A DNA stretch of 64,000 bases. Source: Amylostereum areolatum. Its lineage: Eukaryota > Basidiomycota > Agaricomycetes > Russulales > Stereaceae. Position numbers and translations under genes: made by a program. Under the pieces are notes generated by a model that worked only from the letters and a program-made list of their open reading frames with translations, was not told the DNA's origin and searched no databases. The DNA lies in the NCBI GenBank assembly GCA_012932865.1, contig SAXG01000004.1:1178001-1242000 (forward strand). Reading direction: 5' to 3'. Below are positions 23,228-34,934 of the stretch, one piece after another; the stretch's first letter is position 1, and each line of letters starts with the position of its first letter.

Positions 23228-23264
23228 ATTCTCCCCGGGAGTAATCTCGCCGTTCGCCGCAGTG
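23228..23264 (-). repeat. Right terminal inverted repeat (37 bp)
   Basis: Perfect inverted match to 21783-21819. It ends CAGTG and is followed by TCA at 23265-23267. Confidence 0.92.
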
Positions 23265-23360
23265 TCACAACCATTGCATCTATTAGACGCTCTCGCTTAC
23301 CATATCCAGCGCACAGTCCTTGTTGTTTGTGCCAGTGACACCCATTTCCCAGGAAACGCG

Positions 23361-26300
23361 ATGGCGACAATCTCCGCCCAGCTTCGCAACTTCAAGGAAC
23401 CAGACAAGGACGAGCAGACGCTTCTCTTTTTCTCCATTCCACTACACGACGATGGCACTATCTACGCGGGGGAGAAGATCGCACTGGAAGGCGCAGAGAA
23501 GATGGAGATTAGTGCGGTACTGAGCTTGGGTGCTCAAAGCGAGGAGGATGCATACGTTCGTGAGCTTCCTTTCTGCCCTCCGCTCAGGTTTGACTCATCT
23601 GGCACTTAAGGCTGGCAAACTTCACCTACTCCCGCCGTACCTTGCCTTCGCTAGCCTCGATAGGAAGTCCGTGAAATTCACCATCCCGCTTTGTACCATT
23701 CGCCGCGTTGAACGGCTCAATGCCCGCGCAGGCGTCTACGCTCTCAGCCTGTCGCTATGGCACGGGATGAAGATCGTACGAACATCTTCCAGCTCTATTA
23801 CGATGCATCCTGACTTGGGAGATTGCGCGCAGGTAGTTCAGCTTACATCCCTTCGCCCAAGCGCCGACCTTTTCTGCTCCCTGCTTCGCGACGCTCTGAA
23901 GATAGAACTGCAAGCGGGACGTATGAAATCCGTCAAGATATTCTCCAAGACGTGTTATTCTGAAAACCTAGTTCTGGGGTCATCGCCTGTGGCGGATAAT
24001 GAGCGAGAAGACGGCAGTCTGATTGACGGCGGTGAGAAGGGCGGAGAGGGCGAGAAGATGATGCTTCACGGGGGGCTAGGGTTGAAATTTAAGTTTCCAG
24101 GAGACCCCAAAAAGTGCGTACCCATATACTCCTGATCGCCTTCACACACTCACACACTTTCTGGAAGATTGCGTGAAGCATCCAAGACCAAGCTGTGGAC
24201 AACATATCTCAAAGGCAAGGCTCGCTCTTTACGCTTGCATCGCGACTAACCCGTCTCCAGTGCATGGCCGACATCTCACCCTCCTTCGCTACCCCCAATG
24301 TACCAGACTCGTACAAGTTGGCCTACCAAATCGACTACGAGGGGAAATGTGGGAAACGCTCTCCGGCTCCATCTTCCTTCGGTTTCGCAATCCGGGAATG
24401 TACCAGAAACTCCTCGCAGACAATACAGGACGCGTGAACACCAGTACTGAGGAAATCGAGAAGGATCTGCATCGTAGTCTTCCGGAGTATGCAGCATACC
24501 AATCGGAGGATGGAATCGGGGCTTTACGAAGGGTACTACAAGCGTTCTCGTTCAAAAATCCTGAGACTGGTTACTGCCAAGTACGTCGCGTCCATATCTC
24601 TGCATCCGTATCATTGACCCAGGTCGTTCTTAGGCGATGAACATCCTCGCTGCTGCTATTCTCATGTATGTCTCTTTTGCAGCTTCCCCTTTGACGGATT
24701 CTAATGCCCATCCAGCTACATGTCGGAAGAACAGGCCTTTTGGCTACTGGAGCTTATCTGCGACCGACTTCTCCCTGGTTACTACAGGCATGTTCTTATG
24801 TACACGAGCTTGTCGCCATTCTCATTCAACTTTCAGCACTTCGATGCACGGCACCCTCCTCGACCAGCGCGTGTTCGAATCATTGGTGACTCGATGTCTT
24901 CCCATGATTCACGAGCACTTTCAACAGGTGGACGTTCAACTTTCGGTTGCATCATTACCTTGGTTTCTTAGCCTGTAAGCAGCTCTACGAACTCATGTAT
25001 CTGATTCTCATACTTGGTCCCAGGTTCATCAACAGCATGCCCATGGTCTTTGCGTTCCGGATCGTTGACTGTTTCTTCTGCATGGGCCCGAAAGTGCTAT
25101 TCCAAGTCGGGTGAGCCATCTACTCCACCTCCTCGCTAACATCAACGATCGTTTACGTTTGTTCAGCCTAGGTATGCCTGCCCAACGGTTTATTCGGGCA
25201 CCCGGTTAACTTCGCTGCAGCTATCCTAAAGATCAACGGTGAGAAGCTGCTTCAAATCCAGGACGATGGTGGTTTCATCCAGTTGAGTCCTACTGTCATG
25301 TATTTTCTCGCACTCCTCGCTAATTCATGTTACATTGGGCAGTCTCATGAGGGAATACTTCAGCTCCCTCGGAGAATCAGCCCATCCCAACTCCCCTGAC
25401 CCCCGTGCGCGGGCGATCACTCGCTTCCAAGAACTCCTCCTGGTCTCATTCAGGGAGTTCGCCATCATCAATGACGAAACCATTCATGCTGAGCGACGAA
25501 GATTCCGCCACGAAATTGTCACCAGTATCGAGTCATTCTCTAAGCGATCTGCTATTCGCAACCTCAAGACTCTCGAGCGGTTCAGTAAGGACCAGGTCGG
25601 CCTTATTTACGATGCATTATTCAAGGCGATCTGCTTGGAGCCTCCACCTGCGCCCGTTGCACCACCTCCAATACTCCTTACTACGAAGGACACACCAGAA
25701 GAGAGGCCTGAGACGAGGATCGAGTTGCGGACGTTCAGAGTGTTCTTGAGCGAAATCGCGACATGGGCCCGGGACGAGAAGATCGTTACGAATGGCTTCC
25801 AGGTACGCCTTAAGCAGTCTTGAGACACAGCACAGACATTGACATCATTATCCCAGCAACGCGTAGATCGGGACGTCGCAGAGCACGAGCTCATCGATCG
25901 ACTATTTTTCTTCTGGGACAGATCTTACAGAGGCTCGTTATCATTCCAGGTTTATCTTGTTTCATTCTTCAGCTGAGGTGATATCTTACGGTATTCCTAG
26001 GACTTGGTCTCTGGTCTCGATGGTGTAATGTTCAACGACCTCATGGAGAACATCGAGTGGTTCTTTAACCTGCACGACAAGAACAAGGATGGATTCCTAA
26101 CCAAGGACGAGGTCCTGACATTGTCAGAGTCGCTCCTGGTGCGCCTGTATATCTACCCCGTCTTCGTGCAACCCCCTGAACCTTTTCAAGTTTATTTTCA
26201 GGTTCGAAATTGGTGACGCTTACCTTGGCGCCATTAGCCGGTTCATGTCGAACGCTTTCGAATACGGCGATGCTCTCCTTCCCCCCTCGGAAGGTGAAGA

Positions 26301-27167
26301 AGGCGGTGAACCAGGCTCTCCTCGGATCGAATCGAATCAACCTTACCTCAACCTTGCGACCTTCCGCATGGTCGTCCTGGCCGAAGAAGTACTCGAAGCT
26401 TTCTTCGAAACTGACCTCTCAGCATCTTTCCGCCTCGAGCCCGTGCCGCTGATGGAACTTCCCCCTGCACCGAGCAGTCTGTTGGGTGGTCTCTGGTCCA
26501 GTATCGCATCGGACGATAACAAGAAATTGTTCAACAAGTTCAGCGACGAAGTGGGAAAAACGATCGGAAAGCACCAGGTCATCCACCGTCCTTCTATCGG
26601 CCGGTTCACGAAGATCGAAGAACCCAGAGCAAGAGAATCACTGCTCACGCCCGCCATGCGTCGTTCGGCGAGCAAGTCCAGCCTTTCGGCCGCAGAGGCG
26701 CTGGCAATTGTCACATCGCCGTCGTCACCTTCGCATCCTTCCGCCAACTCGTCGACACATCTGGAGCCTCAGCCGCCGACACCGATAGAGAAGAGTCCGA
26801 CGGGCACGCATATGGAATTTGGCGCGTTGACGATGGTACAAGCTGCGAATGCAGCATTGATGGAACGTACGCCGTTCGCGATTGACGATGCAAAAGATGA
26901 GGATGAAGATAGCGATGTGGACAGCGAGGTGGCGGAGGATGATGGCGTGTTGGATGAGGTACGTCTGCTCTGCGTTTGGGAGTAGTTGGATGGAATGTGA
27001 TGCTTTCCGTCGTGCAGGTTGACGCGTTCCTGGAGGCTCACGACTCCGGCTTGTCGGATGCGGACAAGGCGCTGGCGAAAGGTGCATTCTTTCTTTTTCT
27101 TTATTCCCCGTCGAGCCCATATGTTCTTGACAACACGAATTCCTGAACAACGTCACGCACAGATTAG
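23361..27167 (+). CDS. GRAM-TBC-EF-hand Rab GTPase-activating protein (Gyp2/MDR1, TBC1D9-like)
   Basis: Rab GAP acting on endomembranes. The start at 23361 ([18 protein letters not shown]) leads into a GRAM-like segment ([18 protein letters not shown], about 23610-23660). The TBC domain begins [15 protein letters not shown] (about 24320-24365). The arginine finger IEKDLHR is at 24455-24475 and the glutamine finger YCQ at 24572-24580, just before an intron. Further TBC exons include [35 protein letters not shown] and [20 protein letters not shown]. An EF-hand loop [12 protein letters not shown] (about 26078-26113) follows, then a disordered Ser/Pro/acidic tail. The last intron (27082-27162) joins ALAK to a terminal D and TAG at 27165-27167. 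Homologs often have a longer N-terminus. The transposon ends only 97 bp upstream, so upstream exons or promoter may be affected. The 3' end overlaps the convergent SDR gene by 15 bp. Confidence 0.9.
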
Positions 27168-28390
27168 TATGGTGAAAGAACGGATCGACCTGGTACTTGC
27201 CAAAAACCATGTGGGCACAATCAACCTCACCAGCCATACGACCCAGGAGTTGCTGCCCGCCCAGACCCTCGCCTTCATGCGAGTTCGGAGCACTTCGGTT
27301 ACAACAGTTTCGGCAAATGCTTCTGTGGACATGCGCCCCTCTTCTGCTGTAGTTTGCGATGTCAGCAGGACACATAGGACAGTACATGTGAGAAGCACCT
27401 CTCGCGATGATAAACGCAAATCTGTTTTTAGCGGGTACATACAGTGACCCTGGGGGTACGTTCACCGAGACGCGGGAGGGATCCCTGGAGTTTTTCACCG
27501 TTCCGGCCATGACCTGAGAAAATGAACACGGTTGTCACTGAGGCAAGCGCAAGGCTATTTACTGTCATGACTTGGATCCTAGAAAACAGATTCACAATCA
27601 ATACACACCGATATAAAAAAGGTCTCGACCTTACCCGAACGGTGCCAGTTCTACGCGTAGTGTATCTCCCAGCAACGCCAAAGCCGCCTTCGAACATCCG
27701 TACATTGACATCGTCGGTAAGGGTACTTCGCTCGCGACGCTGCCTACGTTGATAACGCGAGCATCGCCCGAACGCCTTAGGAGCGGCGTGAAAGATTGGG
27801 TGACGCGAATCACAGAGAAGAAATTCGTTTCAAAGACAGTTTTGGCGTCGTCGATGGAGGCGTCCAGGATAGTGGTGACATAGTCTTCAGTTGATGCCCG
27901 TTAGCATGGCACGGCTTACTACAGGGCGAGAACACGTACCGTTACCACCGCTGAATTGCAAAGGAGCATGAGAGTCCGATCCATATTCGTGCAGACGAAC
28001 GACTTACGCGCTGTTGAAGAGGATGTCAAGCCTCCGATCCGTCATTTCTGCGAGGTTGTCACGTGCACGTATAATGCTCGTTTGGTCGCACACGTCCATC
28101 TGCAGCGTCTCGATGAGAGGATGGTCGACCAAGTCGCGCATCGTGCGCAAATCGCGGGTGGTCGCGAAAACTTTGCATCCTTAAAAGAGTGTCCTTGTCA
28201 GAGATTGACGAATATGCTGGGTCGGGGGACTATAAGTGACCGCGTCTGAAGAATTCAAGTGCGAGCGCATGCCCGATACCACCGGTAGTACACCTTGAAA
28301 ATAGACCATCTCAGCCTTGACCGGACTGACATTGAGAATGAGGATTAGAGCTTACCCGGTTATGAGCACAGTTTTTCTGGAGCCAGACAT
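27153..28390 (-). CDS. AYR1-like short-chain dehydrogenase, copy A
   Basis: NADPH-dependent reductase similar to 1-acyl-dihydroxyacetone-phosphate reductase (lipid droplet/ER). The start at 28390 (MSGSRKTVLITG) joins across an intron to CTTGGIGHALALEFFRRG, giving the TGxxxGxG cofactor motif. DVCDQTSI and LDILFNSA follow (usually NNAG; here N-S-A). The catalytic exon contains ARVINVGS and SMYGCSKAALALLGDTL (about 27640-27720, Y-x3-K present). A further exon has GTVKNSRDPSRVSV, and the last exon ends with VWAGSNSWVVWLVRLIVPTW, a hydrophobic C-terminal anchor, before TGA 27153-27155. It is first of three tandem paralogs. The TATA box is at 28465-28474. The 3' end overlaps the Rab GAP coding end. 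Confidence 0.85.
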
Positions 28391-28943
28391 CTTGGTTGCA
28401 GTTTCCGTGTTTCGCATACGACGGGTGACAAGTTGTGAGAAGATGAGCCTGTGCGATGTCAACTCCTTTATATAAGTATCCGAAGGGCGACCCCGTGCGA
28501 CGAGTTCGTTGACTGTTCGAATCGAATCGCCCCGCAAAGGAGATGCGATACAATTCTGAATGGTTCAGCTCTGTGCGGACCGTCGCGTCGTTGGATCGTA
28601 GAATGCCGGCGGAGAGAAGGAAAGTGGCCACGGATGTACCAGGCACGTATTTGCGCACCATAATTTGCGGCGTAACTTGATCGTTGAGCGTCGGAAGTTG
28701 ATCTAGTCGGCGATATGCGCATCCCTTTCGAAGGAATAGGCAGCCCGATTGAAAGGTCAGGAGCGTTAGGTACCAGATCGAATGTGAGGCATTTGTCCAT
28801 ATAGTATTCAGCGCCCTTATACATGGGGACCAAGATGATAGCAGGAGCAGGCCGGTCACCAAGCCTTCCCGAGCAACTCTATACAGTTTTCCGGGACCCA
28901 CGTACTCCGGCTAACTTGTGGAGCCCGTAAATTCTTGCACACA
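28391..28943. other. Promoter region of SDR copy A
   Basis: About 550 bases between SDR B's stop and SDR A's start. A 196-codon open frame at 28311-28901 on the minus strand has no ATG of its own, overlaps SDR A exon 1 in another frame and shows no domain; I regard it as chance. Confidence 0.5.
28465..28474 (-). promoter_or_regulatory. TATA box of SDR copy A
   Basis: On the minus strand the sequence reads TATATAAAGG, 75 bases upstream of the ATG at 28390. Confidence 0.6.
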
Positions 28944-30202
28944 TCAGATCCTGCTCGAGAAGTATAAGTACAAAATAGATGACCTCTGTTTCGGACCCAC
29001 CAATAACCATGTCGGCACGAAAAGTCCCAGAAGCCACACGAGCAATGAGCAACTTCCCGCCCATACCTTCGCTGCGGGGCGCTTCCTAAGGACTTGACTG
29101 ACGACTATTTGCGCGAATGCCTGTCCTGGCATGCGACCATCCGCGGCTTTTATGAATGATCACCGGTCAATAGCATTATACCACAAGTTATAGCCGAACA
29201 AACCTTTCGAGACGACCCCAACGAAGGCATCCTTGACGGGAAGATACGGCGAGTCCGGAGCCATGATTACGGACACATCCGAGTGATCGCGAGAGTTCTG
29301 GACGGTGCCGGCCAAGATCTGTGTAACTTCCATCTGAAACGGTCCTCGAAGCACGTACAAGGGATACATACCGTAGTGACTTGAATCCTGTCCACAAAGG
29401 TATCGCGTGAGCCAGCACCACTGTAAGAAGGAATTGTTGGGCCCACCCCAGCGGCGCGAGCTCTACACGAAGAGTATCCCCGAAAATGTTGAGCGCCGCC
29501 TTAGCGGAGGCGTACATTGACATGGTGGGAATGGGCACGAGACTTGACAGACTACTCATGTTGACGATGCGTGCGTCAGCAGACCGCATGAGGAGTGGCG
29601 TGAAGGCTTGTACCACGCGCACGACGGAGAAAAAGTTCGTGTCGAACATAGACTGCGCATCTTTCACGGGAGTGTCAATAATTGTGGCGATATATCCTGC
29701 GTAGCGGCGTCTCAGTGGGTAATTTCGGAACGGGCAATGTATGACGTATACGTACTGCCGCCACCTCTATATGTGGAAGGAGAGAATTAGGTATCCCTGG
29801 GGTAAGGATGCGGGGTAATGCTCACGCATTGTTGAAGAGAACGTCCAGCTTTCCACAGGTCATCTCCGTAACCTCATCGCGTGCAGCGGCAATGCTGGTC
29901 TGATCGCAGACGTCCATTCGTAGGGTTTCGATGGTTGGATGATTGACCAGGTCCAGCATCGTATTTGGGTCCCGGGTAGTTGCGATTACTTTACAACCTG
30001 TTGCGGGAGTGGTCCATGGGAATGTCAGTGGGAAGACATATACCGGTGAGCTGAAAGAGTACGTACACCGTTTGTCAAATTCGAGGGCGAGCGAGTGCCC
30101 TATGCTACCCGTTGTACAACTGGGAATAGACTCAGTTGACCTCGATCATGGGGACGTATGGGACACGCACCCTGTGATGAGTACGATCTTATCTTGCGAC
30201 AT
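28944..30202 (-). CDS. AYR1-like short-chain dehydrogenase, copy B
   Basis: Tandem paralog of the gene at 27153. The start at 30202 (MSQDKIVLITG) joins CTTGSIGHSLALEF across a 50-nt intron for the cofactor motif. The next exon reads KVIATTRDPNTMLDLVNHP, MDVCDQTSIAAARDEV and LDVLFNNA. The catalytic exon has ARIVNMSSLSSLVPIP and SMYASAKAALNIFGDTL (about 29470-29560). A later exon contains AGTVQNSRDHSDVSVI, and the last exon has AKVWAGSCSLLVWLLGLFVP, a hydrophobic anchor, ending 28944-28946. All expected catalytic residues (N, S, Y, K) are visible and no frame break is needed. A TATATAC element lies about 45-50 bases upstream of the ATG (about 30246-30253). Confidence 0.87.
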
Positions 30203-30688
30203 GGGAAAAGGAGGTTCTGGGAGGTTTAGGGCTTGCGAAAGACGTTGTATATATGCGCTCCCGGGCCTTGCAACTCGCGACCAGCGTGTGAAGAAGGAGA
30301 CGCATCAGAATCGCGATAGGTGTGGGAACTATTTGTGGAAATCCCGCTGAACACAAACCTCTGGACCAGGGGCATGGATCATTGGATGTGTGATAACCAG
30401 CATTACCAGTAGTAGATGGACAGAACAAGAAGGAGCGAGGGGGAGCGAAAGCTAGATTGATTACATTCGTTACTTGACCTCATCAACGTCGTCATGTTCA
30501 GCGACTGGTCTCCGACAGCTTGTGTGCTTTATGTGTACTGTCCCCATCATCCGCAGTTTTCAATCGGCATAGCAGGGATACCTTCCAGTATGCTCGTCAT
30601 ACAAACTTCTTCGGCTCAGGATGCTGGACGGCAAGCTTGTCGAAACCATACGTCTTCGATAGCACGAACGCCTACAACCGCACATAAG
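30203..30688. other. Intergenic between SDR copies B and C
   Basis: About 490 bases holding the SDR B promoter and the SDR C 3' UTR. No domain-bearing open frame was seen. Confidence 0.45.
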
Positions 30689-31951
30689 TCAATCGACGGT
30701 CCTCGGAGGTAATAGAGCCTCGCTCACGAGAAGACGCTTCGGGATAAAGGTGTGTAAGATCCAACCAATCGTAGTCTTGCTCCCAGACCAGAACCACCAG
30801 CTTGGGTTTGATTTGAGCACCTCATCGACAACATTTTTGGCATAAACACTCGTCTCGGTTGGGCTTGTGTTTGCTATGCAATGATGAGGGATGGGAAAAG
30901 GACAACAATCAAACAACATACTCTGCTTGCTCGCTTTCTTCCAAATTTCTGCCACCGGGCGGTACAGAGACTGTGGGGTGAGATTGAGTGTAAAGTCGTC
31001 GTCTAAATCCCTGGAGTTTTTGATGCCGCCTGTAATGACCTGCGCGTTGAAGTCAGCACTCAGACCTTCCGCTGTGACCTGTCAAAGCGATGGCTACTCA
31101 CCGTTGTGACTTGTACGCTAGAAGGTTGAAATGAAAGCACACAGGCAGTCAGAAGACACTTTTGGTACAAACACGTTAACGGCTACTCGCCCGAAAGGAG
31201 CTATCTCCAATCGCAGTGTGTCGCTGTAAGCCGCCAACGCGGCCTTCGCAGCACTGTACATGGACAAGTATGGCACTGGAATGAGGCCGGCAACGCTTCC
31301 GATGTTAACAATATGGGCATTTTCCGACTTGAAGAGTAGTGGGGAAAACTCCTGGACCATACGCGGGACAGAGAAGAAGTTAAGATCGAAGGTGGCCCGG
31401 GCCAAGTCCGTGTCGATTTCGAGGGCAGGTTGAGCATTGACTTTTTCAAGAATATTAGAGTCAACTATAAAGACATTGGAAGTGGTCACATACCGCCGCC
31501 GCCGCTGTAGCATTGTAAAACCCACGTCAGTAAGAAGAATCGCCGAAGACAGCCCGAATAAACTCACGCATTGTTGACGAGATAGTCGAGCTTCCCATCC
31601 CGTCAGTTCCGCGACCTTCTCCCGCGTCGCGCGTATACTGTCGGGGCTGCACACGTCCAATTGAAGGGTCTCAATGCCCTCGTGGTCGACAAGATCCTGC
31701 ATGGTACTAGGGTTCCGGGTCGTCGCAAATACTCGGCAGCCTAGGGACCAAGTCCAACCGCGTCAGGAGCGCTTCCGGCCAAACGATCCAATGTCACACA
31801 CCTCTTCTAAAGAACTCTGCTGCAAGACCATGGCCAATGCTTCCGGTGGTACAGCTATGGGTTCAGAACCGAAGTTCAACCAACCTATGGAAGGGGGTAT
31901 GAGGTAGTCGACGCACCCAGTGATGAGAACGGTCTTCCTGGTATCGGTCAT
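30689..31951 (-). CDS. AYR1-like short-chain dehydrogenase, copy C
   Basis: Third tandem paralog. The start at 31951 (MTDTRKTVLITG) joins CTTGSIGHGLAAEFFRRG. The next exon has RVFATTRNPSTMQDLVDH and LDVCSPDSIRATREKVAELT. Here the frame breaks at a CCC run (plus strand 31599-31601): dropping one base gives KLDYLVNNA, the expected active-site Asn region. The catalytic exon reads PALEIDTDLARATFDLNFF, AHIVNIGSVAGLIPVP and SMYSAAKAALAAYSDTL. Downstream are GGIKNSRDLDDDFTL and a C-terminal exon with WFWSGSKTTIGWILHTFIP, ending 30689-30691. The protein is otherwise complete, so a consensus error is more likely than decay. Confidence 0.82.
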
Positions 31952-32365
31952 GGTGTCAAGTGGGTGGGACGAGCAACGTGGCAAAAGAGAAAAGAGGAGT
32001 GGGCCATCGTTTGAGTTTTAGCCTCGTGCAAACAGTGGGAATGGAAAGACGTCTTCGGCCAAAGCTCTCGAGCGCGGGCGCAACGATCTACGCCGAGATG
32101 GCCGAGGGCTTTCTCAAGCTCGATCACGAGAATTAACAGATACTTATATCGATATATCGAGGGCAGATACAAGATACAAGTAGAGGGGATACAGAGGTCA
32201 TAGCGACGTAAGGTGACGTTGTGGGATGTGGGTTTACATGAGTACAGTAGAGTACAGTAAGTACATAGCAGATCTCTTTCAAATATAGGAGACGACCGTC
32301 GTGGGCGCTTGTCGGACCCCAGGTGGCGATAGACGCTCGTCTTCACACTGCCAGACCTCCATCGA
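31952..32365. other. Intergenic, SDR C promoter / MYND copy 3 3' flank
   Basis: About 410 bases. AT-rich patches around 32140-32170 (tatatcgatatatcg) form an imperfect palindrome. No gene is seen. Confidence 0.4.
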
Positions 32366-34247
32366 TCATCCTTTCAGACGTCTACAACGCGCTTTGTGGC
32401 CCCCTTCCTTCCAGTCCCTTCAGTTCCATAATCTGGTCAGCGGCGTCCAGGGAAATGGGAGGATACGCACTTCATCTGGCAAGCACGGTCGCAATACCTC
32501 GCCTCCTGGCACCCAACGCACGCTCTCATAGGTTTGCCTGACTTCTCGGTATGAAACTGACACTCCCTCCAGGAACAGAACTTTCCGGGATCCTTCTCTT
32601 TGCGCTCGTACCTCTCACGTTCGACTTCCTCGTCCATGCCGACCTCGACGCCAAATTCGGTCCAGCATGTGGTGAGCTTATTGAGCGGGCCGTTGGGCTG
32701 GGGCGAAGGCGTACGAGATTGCATTTCGTGTAGGGTTTTCAACGCCGGGTACCATTCCCGCCTCGTCGCGCTCTTGTAGACCTGGAAGAGTGAGTTCCTC
32801 CCGCCGCGGTTCTTTAGCTTAGATGCAATCTGGCGATAGATTCCGGCAATGCTGTAGAAGTATTCTGGAAAACCACTCGTCAACGACTGTCTTTGATCAC
32901 GCAGAAGACGAACTTACCCCACTCCTGGCAAGCTCTTGCGGGCACAGAAGACGACGGAACGAGCTATGAAGCCAATCATATCGTGCTCCCTTAGCAAAGG
33001 TTCCGCGCCAATTTCCAACGGTGTACTCTGGGTTATCCCCCTGTGTGTCGCAAAACGACCATCGTGATGTCAGGTTCCAAAGCAGATGGTGACGATACCG
33101 CGGACGTACGCGAGCAGTCGTATTGCGCTTATGGTAATGGGAAACCGGAAGGACTGTAGGCCTCTCTTTTCCTGCCGTGCCACCGCATTCATCAGGGCCT
33201 TGTGGGTTCCGCTGGTTCCGAGGAGACTTCGAACATCCGGATGGTGAAGATACTCGGCCATCGCACCCACGATGGACTGGAGGTCCTTGTCTATCTTAGA
33301 CTCGAGCTCCAAGGCGCGGTGAAGCCGGCGCAAGAATCGCACTGGGCCGACAGTGTTGATCGCGGCTTCTTTTACGAACGCAAGGACCTCCGGGATGGAT
33401 CGTGTATGGCGAGTGAAGACCATAACTGTACGGAGGAAGAGCTCGGACCGTGGATTGTCGGGTTCCATGTGTATCCAGACGAGCATTCCAACGTGCGCCA
33501 CTCGCGAATCCGCCAACATGGGGAACGCATTTCTCCAGACAAGAGTGGACACAGACAGTCAGATGTTTGACGCCGAAAAAATCCGTGGATTGACTGACTT
33601 CTCGTAGTACAGTATTTGATACTGCAATGACAGATCAGCTAGGCCCTCCCTGACTTTCGCATCGAATATCTCCAGTTGGTCGCTCCGTACAAGGAGATCT
33701 TTGCTATTCCATATGTGGTTCCATAACGCTGGACCTTTGTCGATGAATATCTTGGCAATGCGCTCCTCTTTGACGGTATGGGACCATTGTATGATCTGGA
33801 ATATGCCTGAAAAGACGTTGTTTATCCATATCTGCGCGTCCGTGTGAGGCATCGGCACATCGCGCCATCAAGAGACATATACACGATCGTGCGATGCTCA
33901 CCGAGAATTCCTGGAAGAAGTCGTCTTCGAGGATCATGTCGAAGTAGAGCTCTGTGAGGCCAGCCGAAACCAATGTCTTCATCGTGAGATTAGCTGCCAC
34001 AGAGGGCATCCGGGCACCGTTCTCCAGCTCCTCGGCGAAAAACCAAGCACATATTATTGAGCCTTATGTCAAGACGGCACCGGTCCCGCAATTCATACAG
34101 CGTGCGGAGATGCTTGAGCGCCTCCAGGGGCTCTTTGCGAAAGAGAGCCTCATATTCTTGAGTGATCGCCAATGACTCGGGATCGTGAGGGTCGGAGGCG
34201 TTGATATCTGCGGCCCATTGCGGAGTCAAGCGGTTCCGTGAGCCCAT
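32366..34247 (-). CDS. MYND-type zinc finger protein, family copy 3
   Basis: Paralog of the gene at 3306. The start at 34247 (MGSRNRLTPQWAADINASD) leads to EPLEALKHLRTLYELRDR, the conserved N-terminal block. At an A5 run (plus strand 34039-34043) the frame breaks; one base fewer would continue into AEELENGARMPSVAANLT and LTELYFDMILEDDFF. Helical exons follow (about 33858-33560, 33552-33100). The block REWYPALKTLHEMQSR (about 32750) precedes the finger CSWREC..H..CVGCQEARYCDRAC (about 32480-32590). The finger is split by an intron from DWKEGGHKARC and the stop at 32366-32368. Zinc ligands are complete. Function and partner are unknown. Confidence 0.8.
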
Positions 34248-34934
34248 AGAGACAAAAGATGAAGCCTTGGAGACGACCCCGCACAATCGAGGACGGTGTA
34301 AGTGAGACAAAGGACGGTGGCGGTGACGCCATGTCTCACTCTGTCGAGAAACACGTGCATATCGACATGTGACCGCGTTGCGCTCTCCCGGAGTCCTCCT
34401 CTGAGTCTGAGTCCTCAACTTCAAGCTCTTCTCCTCTAACCATGGCACTCGATTCCACCTTTGTCCCCCGAATTCATGCCCCCAACGCCACGGTGCATGT
34501 GTAAGCAGCTAAGTCGCCGCTCAACGGGATTGAAATCGCCTCGTACTGGTGCAGAAGTAAATCAGTGAAAAGGGAACCGGGTCTTGTGAGTCATGAGTCA
34601 TTGTTCTACTTCTGGGGGAGCCTTCTAGTTCGTCGACGTGCCCCACGATTTTTATCGTACTGCTCCGCTGGCCTGGGCCGAGATACCGTTCTTACTCTCA
34701 TTTCACTTTTGTCTAGCGGGCACGGAAAATTCGACTGAATCCTGTTGGCGGGCCATGCGAACATATCAGAGCACATATACACCAGGAACCTACACTGGAA
34801 TCAAATGATGAGATCACCCTTCAGCATGCGGAAGGAGGTCCGTCACGGTGTCTAGCAATCAATCTTCGAAGTTCACGCGCATCGTTCTGCGACAACTACT
34901 CCCACACACTCAGTCTCTTTCCCTCACGCCCACC
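34248..34934. other. Divergent intergenic region
   Basis: About 690 bases between MYND copy 3 (minus) and the alpha/beta hydrolase (plus). An open frame at 34442 (MALDSTFVPRIHAPNATVHV, then a possible donor) could be a first exon, but no continuing exon was found, so I leave it uncalled. Confidence 0.4.

Larger units (their letters stand above)
21783..23264. mobile_element. Non-autonomous CACTA-like (EnSpm/CMC) DNA transposon, 1,482 bp
   Basis: The element starts CACTGCGGCGAACGGCGAGA and ends with the exact reverse complement; the perfect terminal inverted repeats are 37 bp (21783-21819 and 23228-23264). It is flanked by TCA on both sides (21780-21782 and 23265-23267), a 3-bp target duplication. 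CACT(A/G) ends plus a 3-bp duplication are hallmarks of CACTA elements. The first and last about 150-200 bp are rich in short subterminal motifs of the AGATTC/GAATCT type, which in this superfamily serve as transposase sites. No transposase coding sequence is visible inside; internal open frames are short. It therefore looks like a deletion derivative mobilised in trans. Confidence 0.85.

Noticed and set aside
21783..23264. Considered a MITE of the Tc1/mariner or hAT type
   Set aside because: The target duplication is 3 bp (TCA), not TA or 8 bp, and the ends are CACTG/CAGTG, which fits CACTA instead.
28311..28901. 196-codon open frame on the minus strand upstream of SDR copy A
   Set aside because: It lacks its own ATG start, overlaps the SDR exon 1 in another frame, shows no domain and covers the TATA box of the SDR gene.
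34442..34501. Short exon-like frame MALDSTFVPRIHAPNATVHV
   Set aside because: A possible first exon with a donor, but I found no continuing exon before the hydrolase gene.
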